Source: Sphingomonadaceae bacterium
GTDB lineage: Bacteria; Pseudomonadota; Alphaproteobacteria; Sphingomonadales; Sphingomonadaceae
DNA length: 64,000 bases
Direction of reading: 5' to 3'
Assembly (NCBI GenBank): GCA_019239915.1
Contig: JAFAZF010000003.1
Location: 121,424 to 185,423 of the forward strand
Shown: positions 44,595-52,900 of the stretch, piece after piece
Layout: the number at the start of each line of letters is the position of its first letter
Position numbering within the stretch: the stretch's first letter is position 1
The notes under the pieces: generated by a model
What the model was told of the DNA's origin: nothing
What the model saw: the letters and a program-made list of their open reading frames with translations, nothing else
Database searches by the model: none
Program-made: the position numbers and the translations under genes

Positions 44595-45542
44595 ATGAGA
44601 CCCGGCGCCGCGCTCGCCCAGGGCGAGGATGCGCGGCTGATCGAGCGGTTCCTCGAGATGCTCGCGGCGGAGGCGGGATCCGCGAAGAACACGCTTGCGG
44701 CGTACGGCACCGATCTGCGCACCGCCTCAGCGACGCTGGGCGGCAAGCTCGCGCAGGCCGATGCGGCGGCAATTGGCACGCTTGCCGAAAGCTGGGCCGA
44801 GATGGCGCGCGCCACCGTCGCGCGGAAAAGCGCGGCGTTGCGCCGCTTCTTCGCCTTCCTCGCCGAGGAGAAGCTCCGGCCCGACGATCCCTCGGCGGCG
44901 CTACCGCGCGGGCGGGCGGCGCGGCCGCTGCCCAAGATGCTCGATCATGGCGAGGTCGAGAGCCTGTTCGCGGAGGTCGCGCGGCGCGTCGCCGAGATCG
45001 GCGGGCCGCAGGATCTCCGCCTCGCCGCGCTGATCGAGCTGCTCTACGGCTCGGGCTTGCGCGCGAGCGAACTGGTTTCGCTACCCCGCCGAGCCATCCG
45101 CCAGGGCCAGCCCTATATCATTCTGCGCGGCAAGGGCGGGCGCGAGCGGCTGGTGCCGCTCTCCGAACGCGCACTCGCGGCGGTGGCGGCGTGGACCGCG
45201 CTGGTGCCCGCCGATCAGCCTTGGCTGTTCCCCTCGGGGAAGAAGCATCTCAGCCGCGTGCGGCTCTACCAGATCGTGCGGGCGCTCGCCGCCGACGTCG
45301 GCATCCCGCCCGAGCGCATCAGTCCGCACGTGCTCCGCCACGCCTTTGCGACGCACCTGCTCGAAGGCGGCGCCGATCTCCGCGCCTTGCAGGCGATGCT
45401 GGGCCATGCCGACATCGCGACGACGCAGATCTACACCCATGTCGATTCCCGCCGGCTGGTCGAGCTCGTCAACAGCCGCCACCCGCTTGCGGAGACGACG
45501 CCGCGGCAGCGTCGCGTTGACGCCGGTCAGGCGCGGTCCTAA
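44595..45542 (+). CDS. xerD: Tyrosine recombinase XerD-like, chromosome dimer resolution
   Basis: A 315-residue tyrosine recombinase. N-terminal SAM-like domain (about 10-105) and catalytic domain with Arg156 (GSGLRASEL), His245 and Arg248 (HVLRH), His271 (LGHAD) and nucleophile Tyr280 (TQIYTHV) all intact. XerC/XerD pairs resolve chromosome dimers at dif with FtsK. Its position next to accA is typical of chromosomal xerD and argues against a phage or element integrase; XerC is not in the window. Confidence 0.88.
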   Translation: MRPGAALAQGEDARLIERFLEMLAAEAGSAKNTLAAYGTDLRTASATLGGKLAQADAAAIGTLAESWAEMARATVARKSAALRRFFAFLAEEKLRPDDPSAALPRGRAARPLPKMLDHGEVESLFAEVARRVAEIGGPQDLRLAALIELLYGSGLRASELVSLPRRAIRQGQPYIILRGKGGRERLVPLSERALAAVAAWTALVPADQPWLFPSGKKHLSRVRLYQIVRALAADVGIPPERISPHVLRHAFATHLLEGGADLRALQAMLGHADIATTQIYTHVDSRRLVELVNSRHPLAETTPRQRRVDAGQARS

Positions 45543-45550
45543 CCGACGCC

Positions 45551-46492
45551 ATGCCCACCTATCTGGAATTCGAGAAGCCGCTCGCCGAGCTTCAGGAGAA
45601 AGTCGCGGCGCTGCGCGACACCGCGGACTCGACCTCGATCGACATCGCCGGCGAGATCGGCCGCCTTGAGGCCAAGGCCGACAAGCTCATCCGCGATACC
45701 TATGCCAAGCTCACGCCGTGGCAGAAGACGCTGGTCGCGCGGCACCCCGAACGGCCGCATTTCAAGGATTATGTCGTTGGTCTCGCCGAGGGCTTCATGC
45801 CGCTCGCAGGTGATCGCGCTTTCGCCGACGATCTCGCCATCATCGGCGGCCTCGCCCGGATCGGCGGACGCCGCGTGATGCTGATCGGCCACGAGAAGGG
45901 CGACGACACCGCCAGCCGCCTCAAGCATAATTTCGGCATGGCCAAGCCCGAGGGCTACCGCAAGGCGATCCGGCTGATGGAGCTCGCCGACCGGTTCGGG
46001 CTGCCGGTGGTGAGCCTCGTCGATACCTCGGGCGCGTTCCCCGGCGTCCAGGCCGAGGAGCGCGGCCAGGCGGAAGCGATCGCGCGATCGACCGAGGCGT
46101 GTCTCGCGCTAGGCGTGCCGATGATCGCCGCGATCGTCGGCGAAGGCGGCTCGGGCGGCGCGGTTGCGCTCGCTTCGGCCAATCGCGTGCTGATGTTCGA
46201 GCACGCCGTCTATTCGGTGATCTCGCCCGAAGGCTGCGCCTCAATCCTGTGGCGCACGGCGGAAAAGGCGTCGGACGCGGCCGAGGCGATGAAGATCACC
46301 GCCGCGGACCTGCAGCGGCTCGGCGTCGTCGACCGCGTCGTAACCGAACCGCTCGGCGGCGCGCACCGCGATCCCGCCGCCGCGATCGCCAGCCTCGGCG
46401 CCGCGATCGGCGAGGAGCTCGATGCGCTCGCCGGCGAAACGCCGGCCGCGATCCGCGCGGCGCGGCGGGAGAAATTCCTCAAGCTCGGCTGA
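45551..46492 (+). CDS. accA: Acetyl-CoA carboxylase carboxyltransferase subunit alpha
   Basis: A 313-residue subunit (E. coli 319) that with AccD transfers carboxyl from biotin to acetyl-CoA, the first step of fatty-acid synthesis. Landmarks: [64 protein letters not shown] and [14 protein letters not shown]. It starts eight bases after xerD. Confidence 0.98.
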   Translation: MPTYLEFEKPLAELQEKVAALRDTADSTSIDIAGEIGRLEAKADKLIRDTYAKLTPWQKTLVARHPERPHFKDYVVGLAEGFMPLAGDRAFADDLAIIGGLARIGGRRVMLIGHEKGDDTASRLKHNFGMAKPEGYRKAIRLMELADRFGLPVVSLVDTSGAFPGVQAEERGQAEAIARSTEACLALGVPMIAAIVGEGGSGGAVALASANRVLMFEHAVYSVISPEGCASILWRTAEKASDAAEAMKITAADLQRLGVVDRVVTEPLGGAHRDPAAAIASLGAAIGEELDALAGETPAAIRAARREKFLKLG

Positions 46493-46506
46493 GCGGCCGC
46501 GGCGCC

Positions 46507-46668
46507 CTAGCTCAGGTTGCTCGTGACCTTGTTGAAGGTGTTCTTGACCCCGTTGCCGAGGCCCTTCATCGCGACAATCGCCGCGACCGCGATCAAGGCC
46601 GCGATCAACCCATATTCGATCGCGGTAGCCCCTCGGCATTCGCGAATCAGCGCGAACAGCTTGCGCAT
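46507..46668 (-). CDS. Flp-family type IVb pilin, copy 1
   Basis: A 53-residue pilin: short basic leader RKLFALIRECRGATAIEYGL, then hydrophobic IAALIAVAAIVAMKGLGNGV. The GATAIEYGLI motif with Glu at +5 after the cleavage Gly is diagnostic of Flp pilins processed by the TadV prepilin peptidase. It assembles into tad/flp adhesive fibres when a tad cluster exists elsewhere. Read on the minus strand from ATG 46668. Confidence 0.9.
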   Translation of the reverse strand: MRKLFALIRECRGATAIEYGLIAALIAVAAIVAMKGLGNGVKNTFNKVTSNLS

Positions 46669-46791
46669 GGCACGATACTCCCGTCCCCCAACGGCGGCGC
46701 CGTATTCAAGATGACAGGAATGTCATTAAGCGCTCAGGGCTAACGAAGAGTTAATTGCGCAATATGCGCGGACTTCGCTGATGCTCGAACG

Positions 46792-46825
46792 AAAACGGGC
46801 GGCGGAACCGAAGTTCCGCCGCCCG
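46792..46825 (-). terminator. Intrinsic terminator of the pilin gene at 46850
   Basis: On the minus strand CGGGCGGCGGAAC pairs perfectly over 13 bases with GTTCCGCCGCCCG around a TTCG tetraloop and is followed by TTTTC. It begins 25 bases after the pilin stop. Confidence 0.88.
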
Positions 46826-46849
46826 CCCTTCAGGCTATGCCTTGACGGC

Positions 46850-47011
46850 TTAGCTCAGGTTCGACGCAACGTTGTTGAAGGTGTTCTTCAGGCCATTGCC
46901 GAGACCCTTCATCGCAACGATCGCGGCGACGGCGATCAGCGCGGCGATCAGGCCGTACTCGATGGCGGTCGCGCCCTTGCTGTCACGGAAAATCTTGCGC
47001 AGCATCATCAT
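46850..47011 (-). CDS. Flp-family type IVb pilin, copy 2
   Basis: A 53-residue pilin nearly identical in its core to copy 1: RKIFRDSKGATAIEYGLIAA, LIAVAAIVAMKGLGNGLKNT, tail FNNVASNLS. GAGGAG seven bases upstream supports the first of three consecutive ATGs at 47011. A strong terminator follows the stop. This copy is the best expressed candidate of the three. Confidence 0.92.
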   Translation of the reverse strand: MMMLRKIFRDSKGATAIEYGLIAALIAVAAIVAMKGLGNGLKNTFNNVASNLS

Positions 47012-47133
47012 GTTCGTTCTCCTCAGTGTTCCCGAAAACTAATCTCGTTTACCCCGCCTCCCCGCAAAGAGGCGGGATCAGCACGGGCGATTCTAGTGAG
47101 GGACGATTGAGAAACCCTTAATGTCCGCGCCGG

Positions 47134-47310
47134 CTACGAGTTGGCGTTCTGGTAGGCGTTGTTCACGTTCGTCCACATGTTGATCGTGGCACTGGCGAAC
47201 AACTTGAGCGACACGATCATCGCGAGGACGACGCACGCGCAGATCAGGCCATACTCGATCGCGGTGGCGCCACGGCGGCAGCGCGCGAATTTGGCGATGA
47301 ACGAGCGCAT
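47134..47310 (-). CDS. Flp-family type IVb pilin, divergent copy 3
   Basis: A 58-residue pilin: leader MRSFIAKFARCRRGATAIEY, then GLICACVVLAMIVSLKLFAS, tail ATINMWTNVNNAYQNANS. The GATAIEYGLI processing motif is kept, but the hydrophobic core has two cysteines and the tail differs completely from copies 1 and 2, suggesting a minor or specialised pilin. AGGGGG precedes the ATG. Confidence 0.88.
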   Translation of the reverse strand: MRSFIAKFARCRRGATAIEYGLICACVVLAMIVSLKLFASATINMWTNVNNAYQNANS

Positions 47311-47360
47311 CCCTGTTCCCCCTCTCGCCGGATTACGCCTGCGCCTGTTAACAAAGCTTT

Positions 47361-47765
47361 ATGGATGACACGGGCTTGCTGATCGTCGCTGCGGCGGCGC
47401 TGGTGGATGGCGATGGACGAGTGCTCGTCCAGCAGCGCTCGCACGGCGCGCTGGCCGGGCGGTGGGAATTTCCAGGCGGCAAGCTCGAGCCCGGCGAGAC
47501 GCCGGAAGTCTGCCTCGTGCGCGAGCTCGCCGAGGAGCTCGGCATCGACGTCGAGGCGGCGTGCCTCGCGCCGGCGATTTTCGCGAGCGACCGCATCGGC
47601 GATCGACCGCTGCTCCTGCTCCTGTTCGTGCTGCGCAAATGGCGCGGGCTGCCGCAGCCGCTGGCGGCGGCGGGGCTGCGCTGGGTGCGCCCAATCGAGC
47701 TGCATGCGCTAGCGATGCCGCCGGCGGACAAGCCGCTGATCGGCCTGCTCGAGGCGCTGCTGTGA
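47361..47765 (+). CDS. mutT: 8-oxo-dGTP diphosphatase / Nudix hydrolase
   Basis: A 134-residue Nudix enzyme. The box GGKLEPGETPEVCLVRELAE-ELGI (about 39-62) has all catalytic residues. Close to MutT in length and in the N-terminal LVQQRSHGALAGRWEFPGG, so it probably removes oxidised GTP from the pool; other Nudix substrates are possible. It is divergent from the pilin genes. Confidence 0.92.
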   Translation: MDDTGLLIVAAAALVDGDGRVLVQQRSHGALAGRWEFPGGKLEPGETPEVCLVRELAEELGIDVEAACLAPAIFASDRIGDRPLLLLLFVLRKWRGLPQPLAAAGLRWVRPIELHALAMPPADKPLIGLLEALL

Positions 47766-47785
47766 TCTGGCAGGCCTTACGCGGT

Positions 47786-47865
47786 CCGTTCGTGCTGAGC
47801 CTGTCGAAGCACTGTTCTTTCTTCGCCCGAAGGAAGTGCGCTCCTTCGACAAGTTCAGGACGAGG
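47786..47865. repeat. REP-like palindrome, CTGAGCCTGTCGAAG type
   Basis: Left CCGTTCGTGCTGAGCCTGTC-GAAGCAC and right TCCTTCGACAAGTTCAGGAC; the right arm is slightly degenerate. It sits between two convergent genes. Confidence 0.75.
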
Positions 47866-47874
47866 GGGGTGCGC

Positions 47875-48717
47875 TCATCGCCTTTTTCCCAGCGCCGCCG
47901 CTAGCGAGGCAGTAGCGCTGCCCCGGCGCGCGGGCCGCGGCTGATCGGGCGCCGGCGACCAGGCGGTGAGATAGACGAACTCGAAGCGCTCGGCCGTACG
48001 ACCGTCGGGATCGGCAGCGGCGGCGAAAGCGGCGTGCGCGGCGGCGGCGCCATGGCGGCCGAGCGGGCGCGCGTCCGGCAGCAGGTTGGTTGCGCCGGCA
48101 TCGCGGAGATCGCCGATCAGCGTCGCCAGGCTGCGATAGCGCACGCCGAGCCGATCGCCATCGACCACCGGCAGCGCGAACCCCGCCCGCTGGAGCAGGT
48201 CGCCCGCCGAACGAAGATCGATCTGCGGATGAAGACGGGGGCTCGCGCCGCCATGCGCTGCCTCGTCCGCGGCGAGCATCGCCATGCGCAGCGCGGGGAG
48301 GCTGCCGCCGCCGACGAAGCCCGCGAGCAGCAGCCCGTCGGGCTTGAGGATGCGGCGGATCAGCGCCAGCGCGCCCGGCACGTCGTTCACCCGCTCGAGC
48401 CCGCCCGGCCACAGCACGAGATCGAAGCTCGCGTCGGCGAACGGCAGCCGATCCTCGTCACACTGTACGCCGCCGCGCGCGTGCGCCAATGCGAAACCGC
48501 AATCGGCGATGACCATGGCGATGCCGCGCCCGGCGAGCATCTCGGGGCCGCAGCCGATCAGCAGTGCGCGGTGGAAGCTGCGCGTGACGCCGTCGAGCCG
48601 CGCGAGCAGCTCGTCGCGCAAATGCGCCTCGAGAAAGCTTTCGCCGCGCCGCGCGGCGCGATCGCGGCGGATGCGGCGCAGCCGGCGGTCGAAGATCTCG
48701 GGAGGGGCGGCGGCCAT
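47875..48717 (-). CDS. SAM-dependent methyltransferase, BioC/NDUFAF5-like
   Basis: A 280-residue class I methyltransferase fold protein. LLIGCGPEMLAG is the SAM loop (reduced compared with the usual DLGCGTG), LPFADASFDLVLWPGGLERV is motif II/III and RRILKPDGLLLAGFVGG motif IV. This family is the bacterial relative of mitochondrial NDUFAF5, a complex I assembly factor, and of BioC. The role here is not established. The ATG at 48717 is divergent from comF. Confidence 0.85.
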   Translation of the reverse strand: MAAAPPEIFDRRLRRIRRDRAARRGESFLEAHLRDELLARLDGVTRSFHRALLIGCGPEMLAGRGIAMVIADCGFALAHARGGVQCDEDRLPFADASFDLVLWPGGLERVNDVPGALALIRRILKPDGLLLAGFVGGGSLPALRMAMLAADEAAHGGASPRLHPQIDLRSAGDLLQRAGFALPVVDGDRLGVRYRSLATLIGDLRDAGATNLLPDARPLGRHGAAAAHAAFAAAADPDGRTAERFEFVYLTAWSPAPDQPRPARRGSATASLAAALGKRR

Positions 48718-48780
48718 CGCCGGGCTTGTGCGCCGGGCACGGCGCCGCGACAAGCGGGCGTGGCCACGGCTCTCCTCACG

Positions 48781-49515
48781 ATGACGCGCGGCGCGATCGC
48801 AGAGGCGGTGCGCTTCGCGCTGCCGCCGCGTTGCCCCGGTTGCGGTGCGATCGTCGAGGCGGATCATCGCTTCTGCCTCGCCTGCTGGCAGGGGCTCGAT
48901 TTCCTCGCCGGGCCGGCCTGCGCGCGCTGCGGCGCGCCGTTCGAGGTGTCGCGCGGCGCCGGCGCGCTTTGCGGCGGCTGCATCGAGCGGCCCGGCGCCT
49001 GCGATGCGGTGCGCGCGGCGGTCGGCTACGGCGAGACGGCGCGTCGCGTCGCGCTCAAGCTCAAGCATGGCGGGCGGCCCGGCACGGCGGAGACGATCGC
49101 GCGCGCGATGGCGCGGCTGATCGGAGCGGAGGATGCGGGCGCGCTGATCGCGCCGGTGCCGCTGCACGCGCGGCGGCTGTGGTGGCGCGGGCACAACCAG
49201 TCGGCGCTGATCGCCCGCGCGCTGGCGCGGCGGCACGGGCTCGCGCTGGTGCCGGATCTCGCCGCGCGCACGAAGGCGACGCCGCTGCTGCGCGGGCTCG
49301 GCCGCAAGGCGCGGGCGCGCGCCGTCCGCGGCGCCTTCGCCGTGCCGGCGCGGCACCGTCCGCTCGTCAAGGACAGGCGGGTGCTGCTGATCGACGACGT
49401 CTTCACCACCGGCGCCACCGCCGATGCCTGCGCGGCCACGCTCAAACGCGCCGGCGCCGCCGAGGTCAGGCTGCTGTGCTGGGCACGCGTGCTGCGCGAC
49501 TCGGACGGAGAGTAG
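48781..49515 (+). CDS. comF: ComF family phosphoribosyltransferase-like protein
   Basis: A 244-residue protein with an N-terminal zinc-ribbon (CPGCGAIV, CLACW, CARCGAPF, CGGCIERP) and a PRTase domain ending in VLLIDDVFTTGATADACAAT. ComF is needed for DNA uptake in competent bacteria and is widespread without known substrate. Starts at ATG 48781. Confidence 0.92.
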   Translation: MTRGAIAEAVRFALPPRCPGCGAIVEADHRFCLACWQGLDFLAGPACARCGAPFEVSRGAGALCGGCIERPGACDAVRAAVGYGETARRVALKLKHGGRPGTAETIARAMARLIGAEDAGALIAPVPLHARRLWWRGHNQSALIARALARRHGLALVPDLAARTKATPLLRGLGRKARARAVRGAFAVPARHRPLVKDRRVLLIDDVFTTGATADACAATLKRAGAAEVRLLCWARVLRDSDGE

Positions 49516-49592
49516 TGCGGCCAACCGCCCTGGCATGCGTTGACAAGGGCGGTGCGGCACCACAATTCATGAGCCTGGCGGCGGAGACGAAG

Positions 49593-49850
49593 ATGGCGAA
49601 GGTCGAGATCTACACCAAGTTCCTCTGCCCCTATTGCACGCGCGCCAAGCAGCTCCTCGAGCGCAAGGGCGTTACGTTCGAGGAATATGACATCACCATG
49701 GGGGGACCCAAGCGCGCCGAGATGCTCGAGCGTGCCAACGGCCGCGCCACCGTTCCCCAGGTCTTCATCGACGGCAGGCATGTCGGCGGATCGGACGATC
49801 TCGCCGCGCTTGAGCGGGAAGGGCGGCTCGACCCGATGCTCGCCGCCTGA
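49593..49850 (+). CDS. grxC: Glutaredoxin 3
   Basis: An 85-residue glutaredoxin with active site CPYC (Cys12, Cys15), TVPQVFIDGRHVGGSDDLAAL for glutathione binding. GGAG six bases upstream supports ATG 49593; an ATG 24 bases earlier lacks a site. It reduces mixed disulfides with glutathione. It is in a run with comF and an amidase that may repair deaminated glutathione. Confidence 0.95.
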   Translation: MAKVEIYTKFLCPYCTRAKQLLERKGVTFEEYDITMGGPKRAEMLERANGRATVPQVFIDGRHVGGSDDLAALEREGRLDPMLAA

Positions 49851-49852
49851 CG

Positions 49853-50680
49853 TTGCGCGCCGCTCTCCTCCAGACCTGCACCGGGATCGACCCGGCCGCC
49901 AACGCGCGTGCGCTCGTCGCCGCGCTCGAGGGGGCGCGCGCGCGCGGTGCCGAGATCGCGTTCACGCCGGAGATGTCCGGCCTGCTCGATCGCGATCGCG
50001 CGCGGGCGGCCGCGTACATCGCGGTAGAGGCGGACGATGCGGTGCTCGCCGCGGTGCGCGCGGCGGCGGCACGGCTGGGGCTGTGGGTGCATCTCGGCTC
50101 GCTTGCGCTGAAGGACGAGGGCGGCGACAAGCTTGTCAACCGCGGCTTCCTGATCGACGACAAGGGCGGCATCGCCGCGCGCTACGACAAGATCCACTTG
50201 TTCGACGTCGACCTGCCGACCGGCGAGAGCTGGCGCGAATCCGCGGCCTATGCCGGCGGCGGCCGCGTCGTTGTCGCCGAGACGCCGTGGGGCCGGCTCG
50301 GGCTTTCGATCTGTTACGATCTGCGCTTTCCGGCGCTCTATGCAGCGCTGAGCGCGGCGGGCGCGACGATGATCGCGGTGCCCGCCGCCTTCACCGTGCC
50401 GACCGGGGAGGCGCATTGGCATATCCTGCTGCGTGCCCGCGCGATCGAGAATGCGGCCTTCGTCTTCGCCGCCGCGCAAGTGGGCAAGCATGCGGACGGG
50501 CGCGCCACCTACGGCCATTCGCTCGCGATCGATCCCTGGGGCACCGTGCTGGCCGATGGCGGCGAGGCGCCGGGCGTGACGATCGTCGATGCCGATCTCG
50601 CGCAGGTCGATGCGGTGCGCGCGCGCATCCCGGTCATCGCGCATCGACGACCGATCCCGCAGGCGGAGCTGGCGCGATGA
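49853..50680 (+). CDS. Nitrilase-superfamily amidase (deaminated glutathione amidase-like)
   Basis: A 275-residue carbon-nitrogen hydrolase with the Glu-Lys-Cys triad: FTPEMSGL (Glu), YDKIHLFDVD (Lys) and SICYDLRFPALY (Cys). It resembles Nit1, which repairs deaminated glutathione, fitting the glutaredoxin gene just before it. The start is TTG at 49853, only two bases after the grxC stop. Substrate is inferred. Confidence 0.88.
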   Translation: MRAALLQTCTGIDPAANARALVAALEGARARGAEIAFTPEMSGLLDRDRARAAAYIAVEADDAVLAAVRAAAARLGLWVHLGSLALKDEGGDKLVNRGFLIDDKGGIAARYDKIHLFDVDLPTGESWRESAAYAGGGRVVVAETPWGRLGLSICYDLRFPALYAALSAAGATMIAVPAAFTVPTGEAHWHILLRARAIENAAFVFAAAQVGKHADGRATYGHSLAIDPWGTVLADGGEAPGVTIVDADLAQVDAVRARIPVIAHRRPIPQAELAR

Positions 50681-51156
50681 TCGTGTTCGATCTGCGCTGC
50701 GGCGCCGGCCACGTCTTCGAGGCGTGGTTCGGATCGAGCGGCGACTATGAGGCGCAGCGCGGCCGTGGCCTCGTCTCTTGCCCCGTCTGCGGCGATGCGA
50801 CGATCGAGAAGGCGGTGATGGCGCCCAACGTCGCCGCCAAGGGCAACAGCCGCCCCGCGACGCTGCCGGTCGTCGCCGAACCTTCGGCGCCCGTGCCATC
50901 CGGCGATACCCCGCCGCCCGCGCAGATGAAGGCGATGCTGCAGGCGCTGGCGCGCGCCCAGGCCGAGCTCATCAAGCATAGCGAGGATGTCGGCCGCCGC
51001 TTCGCCGACGAGGCGCGTGCGATCCATCTCGGCGAGAGCGACGCGCGGCTGATCCACGGCGAGGCGACGCCCGACGAGGCGCGCGCGCTCCGTGACGAAG
51101 GCATCGACGTCGCGCCGCTGCCCTTCCCGGTGGTACGGCCGGAGCAGAGCAACTAA
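50677..51156 (+). CDS. DUF1178 zinc-ribbon protein
   Basis: A 159-residue protein of DUF1178. The N-terminus IVFDLRCGAGHVFEAWFGSS and SCPVCGDATIEKAVMAPNV provides a Cys pair typical of a zinc ribbon; the C-terminus EARAIHLGESDARLIHGEAT-PDEARAL is conserved. Function unknown. The ATG overlaps the amidase stop (ATGA). Confidence 0.9.
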   Translation: MIVFDLRCGAGHVFEAWFGSSGDYEAQRGRGLVSCPVCGDATIEKAVMAPNVAAKGNSRPATLPVVAEPSAPVPSGDTPPPAQMKAMLQALARAQAELIKHSEDVGRRFADEARAIHLGESDARLIHGEATPDEARALRDEGIDVAPLPFPVVRPEQSN

Positions 51157-51175
51157 CCCCACTCGTGGCGGCTAT

Positions 51176-51247
51176 CCGTTCGGGCTGAGCTTGTCGAAGC
51201 CCGCATTTCTTCAAAGAACCGCCCTTCGACAGGCTCAGGGCGAACGG
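51176..51247. repeat. REP-like palindrome, CTGAGCTTGTCGAAG type
   Basis: CCGTTCGGGCTGAGCTTGTC and GACAGGCTCAGGGCGAACGG form the inverted arms. Ends 10 bases before the ligase start. Confidence 0.8.
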
Positions 51248-51257
51248 AGCAAGCGGG

Positions 51258-52793
51258 ATGTCGGCCAATCTCTTCACCCGCCTTGCCGCAGCCGGCGATC
51301 CGGCCGCGCCGTTCATCGTCACGCCCGACGGTACGACGCTTTCCTATTCCTATGCCGGGATGCGCGCGCGCACCGCGCAGCTCGCCAACATGCTCGTCGC
51401 GGTGGGCGTCGCGCCCGGCGATCGCGTCGCGGCGCAGACGGAGAAGGGCGTCGATGCGTTGCTGCTCTATCTTGCGGCGGTTCGCGCGGGCGCGGTGTTC
51501 CTGCCGCTCAACACGGCCTACACGCCCGCCGAGCTCGATTATTTCCTGGGCGACGCCGAGCCCCGCCTGTTCGTCTGCGGCCGCGCCGCCGAAGCCGCGC
51601 TCGCGCCGGTCGCCCGCAAGGCCGGCGTCGCGGCGCTGCTGACGCTCGATGCCGATGGTGGCGGCACGGTCGCGGGGGCCGCTGCCGCGCAATCGCCCGA
51701 ATTCGCCGACGTTCTGCGGTCCGGCGACGATCTCGCCGCGATCCTCTACACCTCGGGCACGACCGGTCGCTCCAAGGGCGCGATGCTGAGCCACGACAAT
51801 CTCTGGTCGAACGCCGCGACGCTGAAGGACATCTGGCACTTCACCGCCGCCGACCGGCTGATCCACGCGCTGCCGATCTATCATGTCCATGGCCTGTTCG
51901 TGGCGACCAACACGGTGATGGCGGCAGGCGCCGCGATGCTGTTCCTGCCACGTTTCGACGCGCGCGGGATCGTCGCCGCGATGGGCGACGCGAACGTCTT
52001 GATGGGCGTGCCGACCTTCTACAGCCGCCTGCTCGACGAGCCGGCGCTGACCGAGGAGGCCGCGCGTGGCATGCGGCTGTTCGTCTCCGGATCGGCGCCG
52101 CTTTCGGCCGAAGTCCATCGCCGCTTCCGCGTGCGGACCGGCCACGCCGTGCTCGAGCGTTACGGCATGACCGAGACGGGCATGATCACCTCCAACCCCT
52201 ATGATGGCGACCGTATCGCCGGCACCGTGGGCTTTCCGCTGCCGGACGTCTCGGTGCGGATCGCCGATCAGGCGACGGGCGCAATCTCGGCGCAGGGCGA
52301 GGTCGGGATGATCGAGGTCAAGGGCCCCAACGTTTTCAAGGGCTATTGGCGCAAGCCCGAGAAGACCGCCGAGGAGTTCCGCGCCGACGGCTATTTCGTC
52401 ACCGGCGATCTCGGGCGGATCGACGATCGCGGCTATGTCCATATCGTCGGGCGGGCGAAGGATCTGGTGATCAGCGGCGGGCTCAACGTCTATCCCGCCG
52501 AGGTCGAGGACGCGCTCGACGCCTTGCCCGGCGTCGCCGAGAGCGCGGTGATCGGCGTGCCGCACGCCGATCTCGGCGAGGCAGTGGTCGCGGTCGTGCG
52601 GCGCGAGGGCGGCAGCGCGATCGACGAGGCCGCGATCGGCGCGGCGCTGCGCGACAGGCTCGCGCGCTTCAAGCAACCGAAGGCGGTCCGCTTCGTCGAC
52701 GAGATGCCGCGCAACGCGATGGGCAAGATCCAGAAGAAGGCGCTGCGCGAGCGCTTTGCCGGCCTGTTCGCGGCGGCGGAGGTGGCATCCTGA
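51258..52793 (+). CDS. Acyl-CoA ligase, malonyl-CoA synthetase (MatB)-like
   Basis: A 511-residue ANL-superfamily adenylating enzyme. Motifs: ILYTSGTTGRSKGAMLSH (P-loop), ALPIYHVHGLFVA, ERYGMTETGMI, GDLGRIDDRGYVHIVGRAKD and the catalytic lysine near MGKIQKKALR. The LPIYHVHGLF and SGSAPLSAEVHRRF segments are closest to MatB malonyl-CoA synthetases; other short dicarboxylates are possible. It supplies malonyl-CoA from malonate. Confidence 0.88.
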   Translation: MSANLFTRLAAAGDPAAPFIVTPDGTTLSYSYAGMRARTAQLANMLVAVGVAPGDRVAAQTEKGVDALLLYLAAVRAGAVFLPLNTAYTPAELDYFLGDAEPRLFVCGRAAEAALAPVARKAGVAALLTLDADGGGTVAGAAAAQSPEFADVLRSGDDLAAILYTSGTTGRSKGAMLSHDNLWSNAATLKDIWHFTAADRLIHALPIYHVHGLFVATNTVMAAGAAMLFLPRFDARGIVAAMGDANVLMGVPTFYSRLLDEPALTEEAARGMRLFVSGSAPLSAEVHRRFRVRTGHAVLERYGMTETGMITSNPYDGDRIAGTVGFPLPDVSVRIADQATGAISAQGEVGMIEVKGPNVFKGYWRKPEKTAEEFRADGYFVTGDLGRIDDRGYVHIVGRAKDLVISGGLNVYPAEVEDALDALPGVAESAVIGVPHADLGEAVVAVVRREGGSAIDEAAIGAALRDRLARFKQPKAVRFVDEMPRNAMGKIQKKALRERFAGLFAAAEVAS

Positions 52794-52810
52794 TCCGCAG
52801 CGTAGAAAAA

Positions 52811-52892
52811 CCGCTCGTGCTGAGCTTGTCGAAGCACCGTTCTGCTTCGTCCGAAGAAAAGGACAGCCCTTCGACAGGCTCAGGGCGAGCGG
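52811..52892. repeat. REP-like palindrome at the 5' end of a membrane-protein gene
   Basis: CCGCTCGTGCTGAGCTTGTC and GACAGGCTCAGGGCGAGCGG pair. It lies between the ligase stop and the first good hydrophobic codon of the next gene and is open in that frame. Confidence 0.8.
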
Positions 52893-52900
52893 GTTTTTGC

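Noticed and set aside
44595..45542. Tyrosine recombinase as an integrase of a mobile element
   Set aside because: Length, motifs and position beside accA fit chromosomal XerD; no attachment-site duplication or element genes were seen around it.
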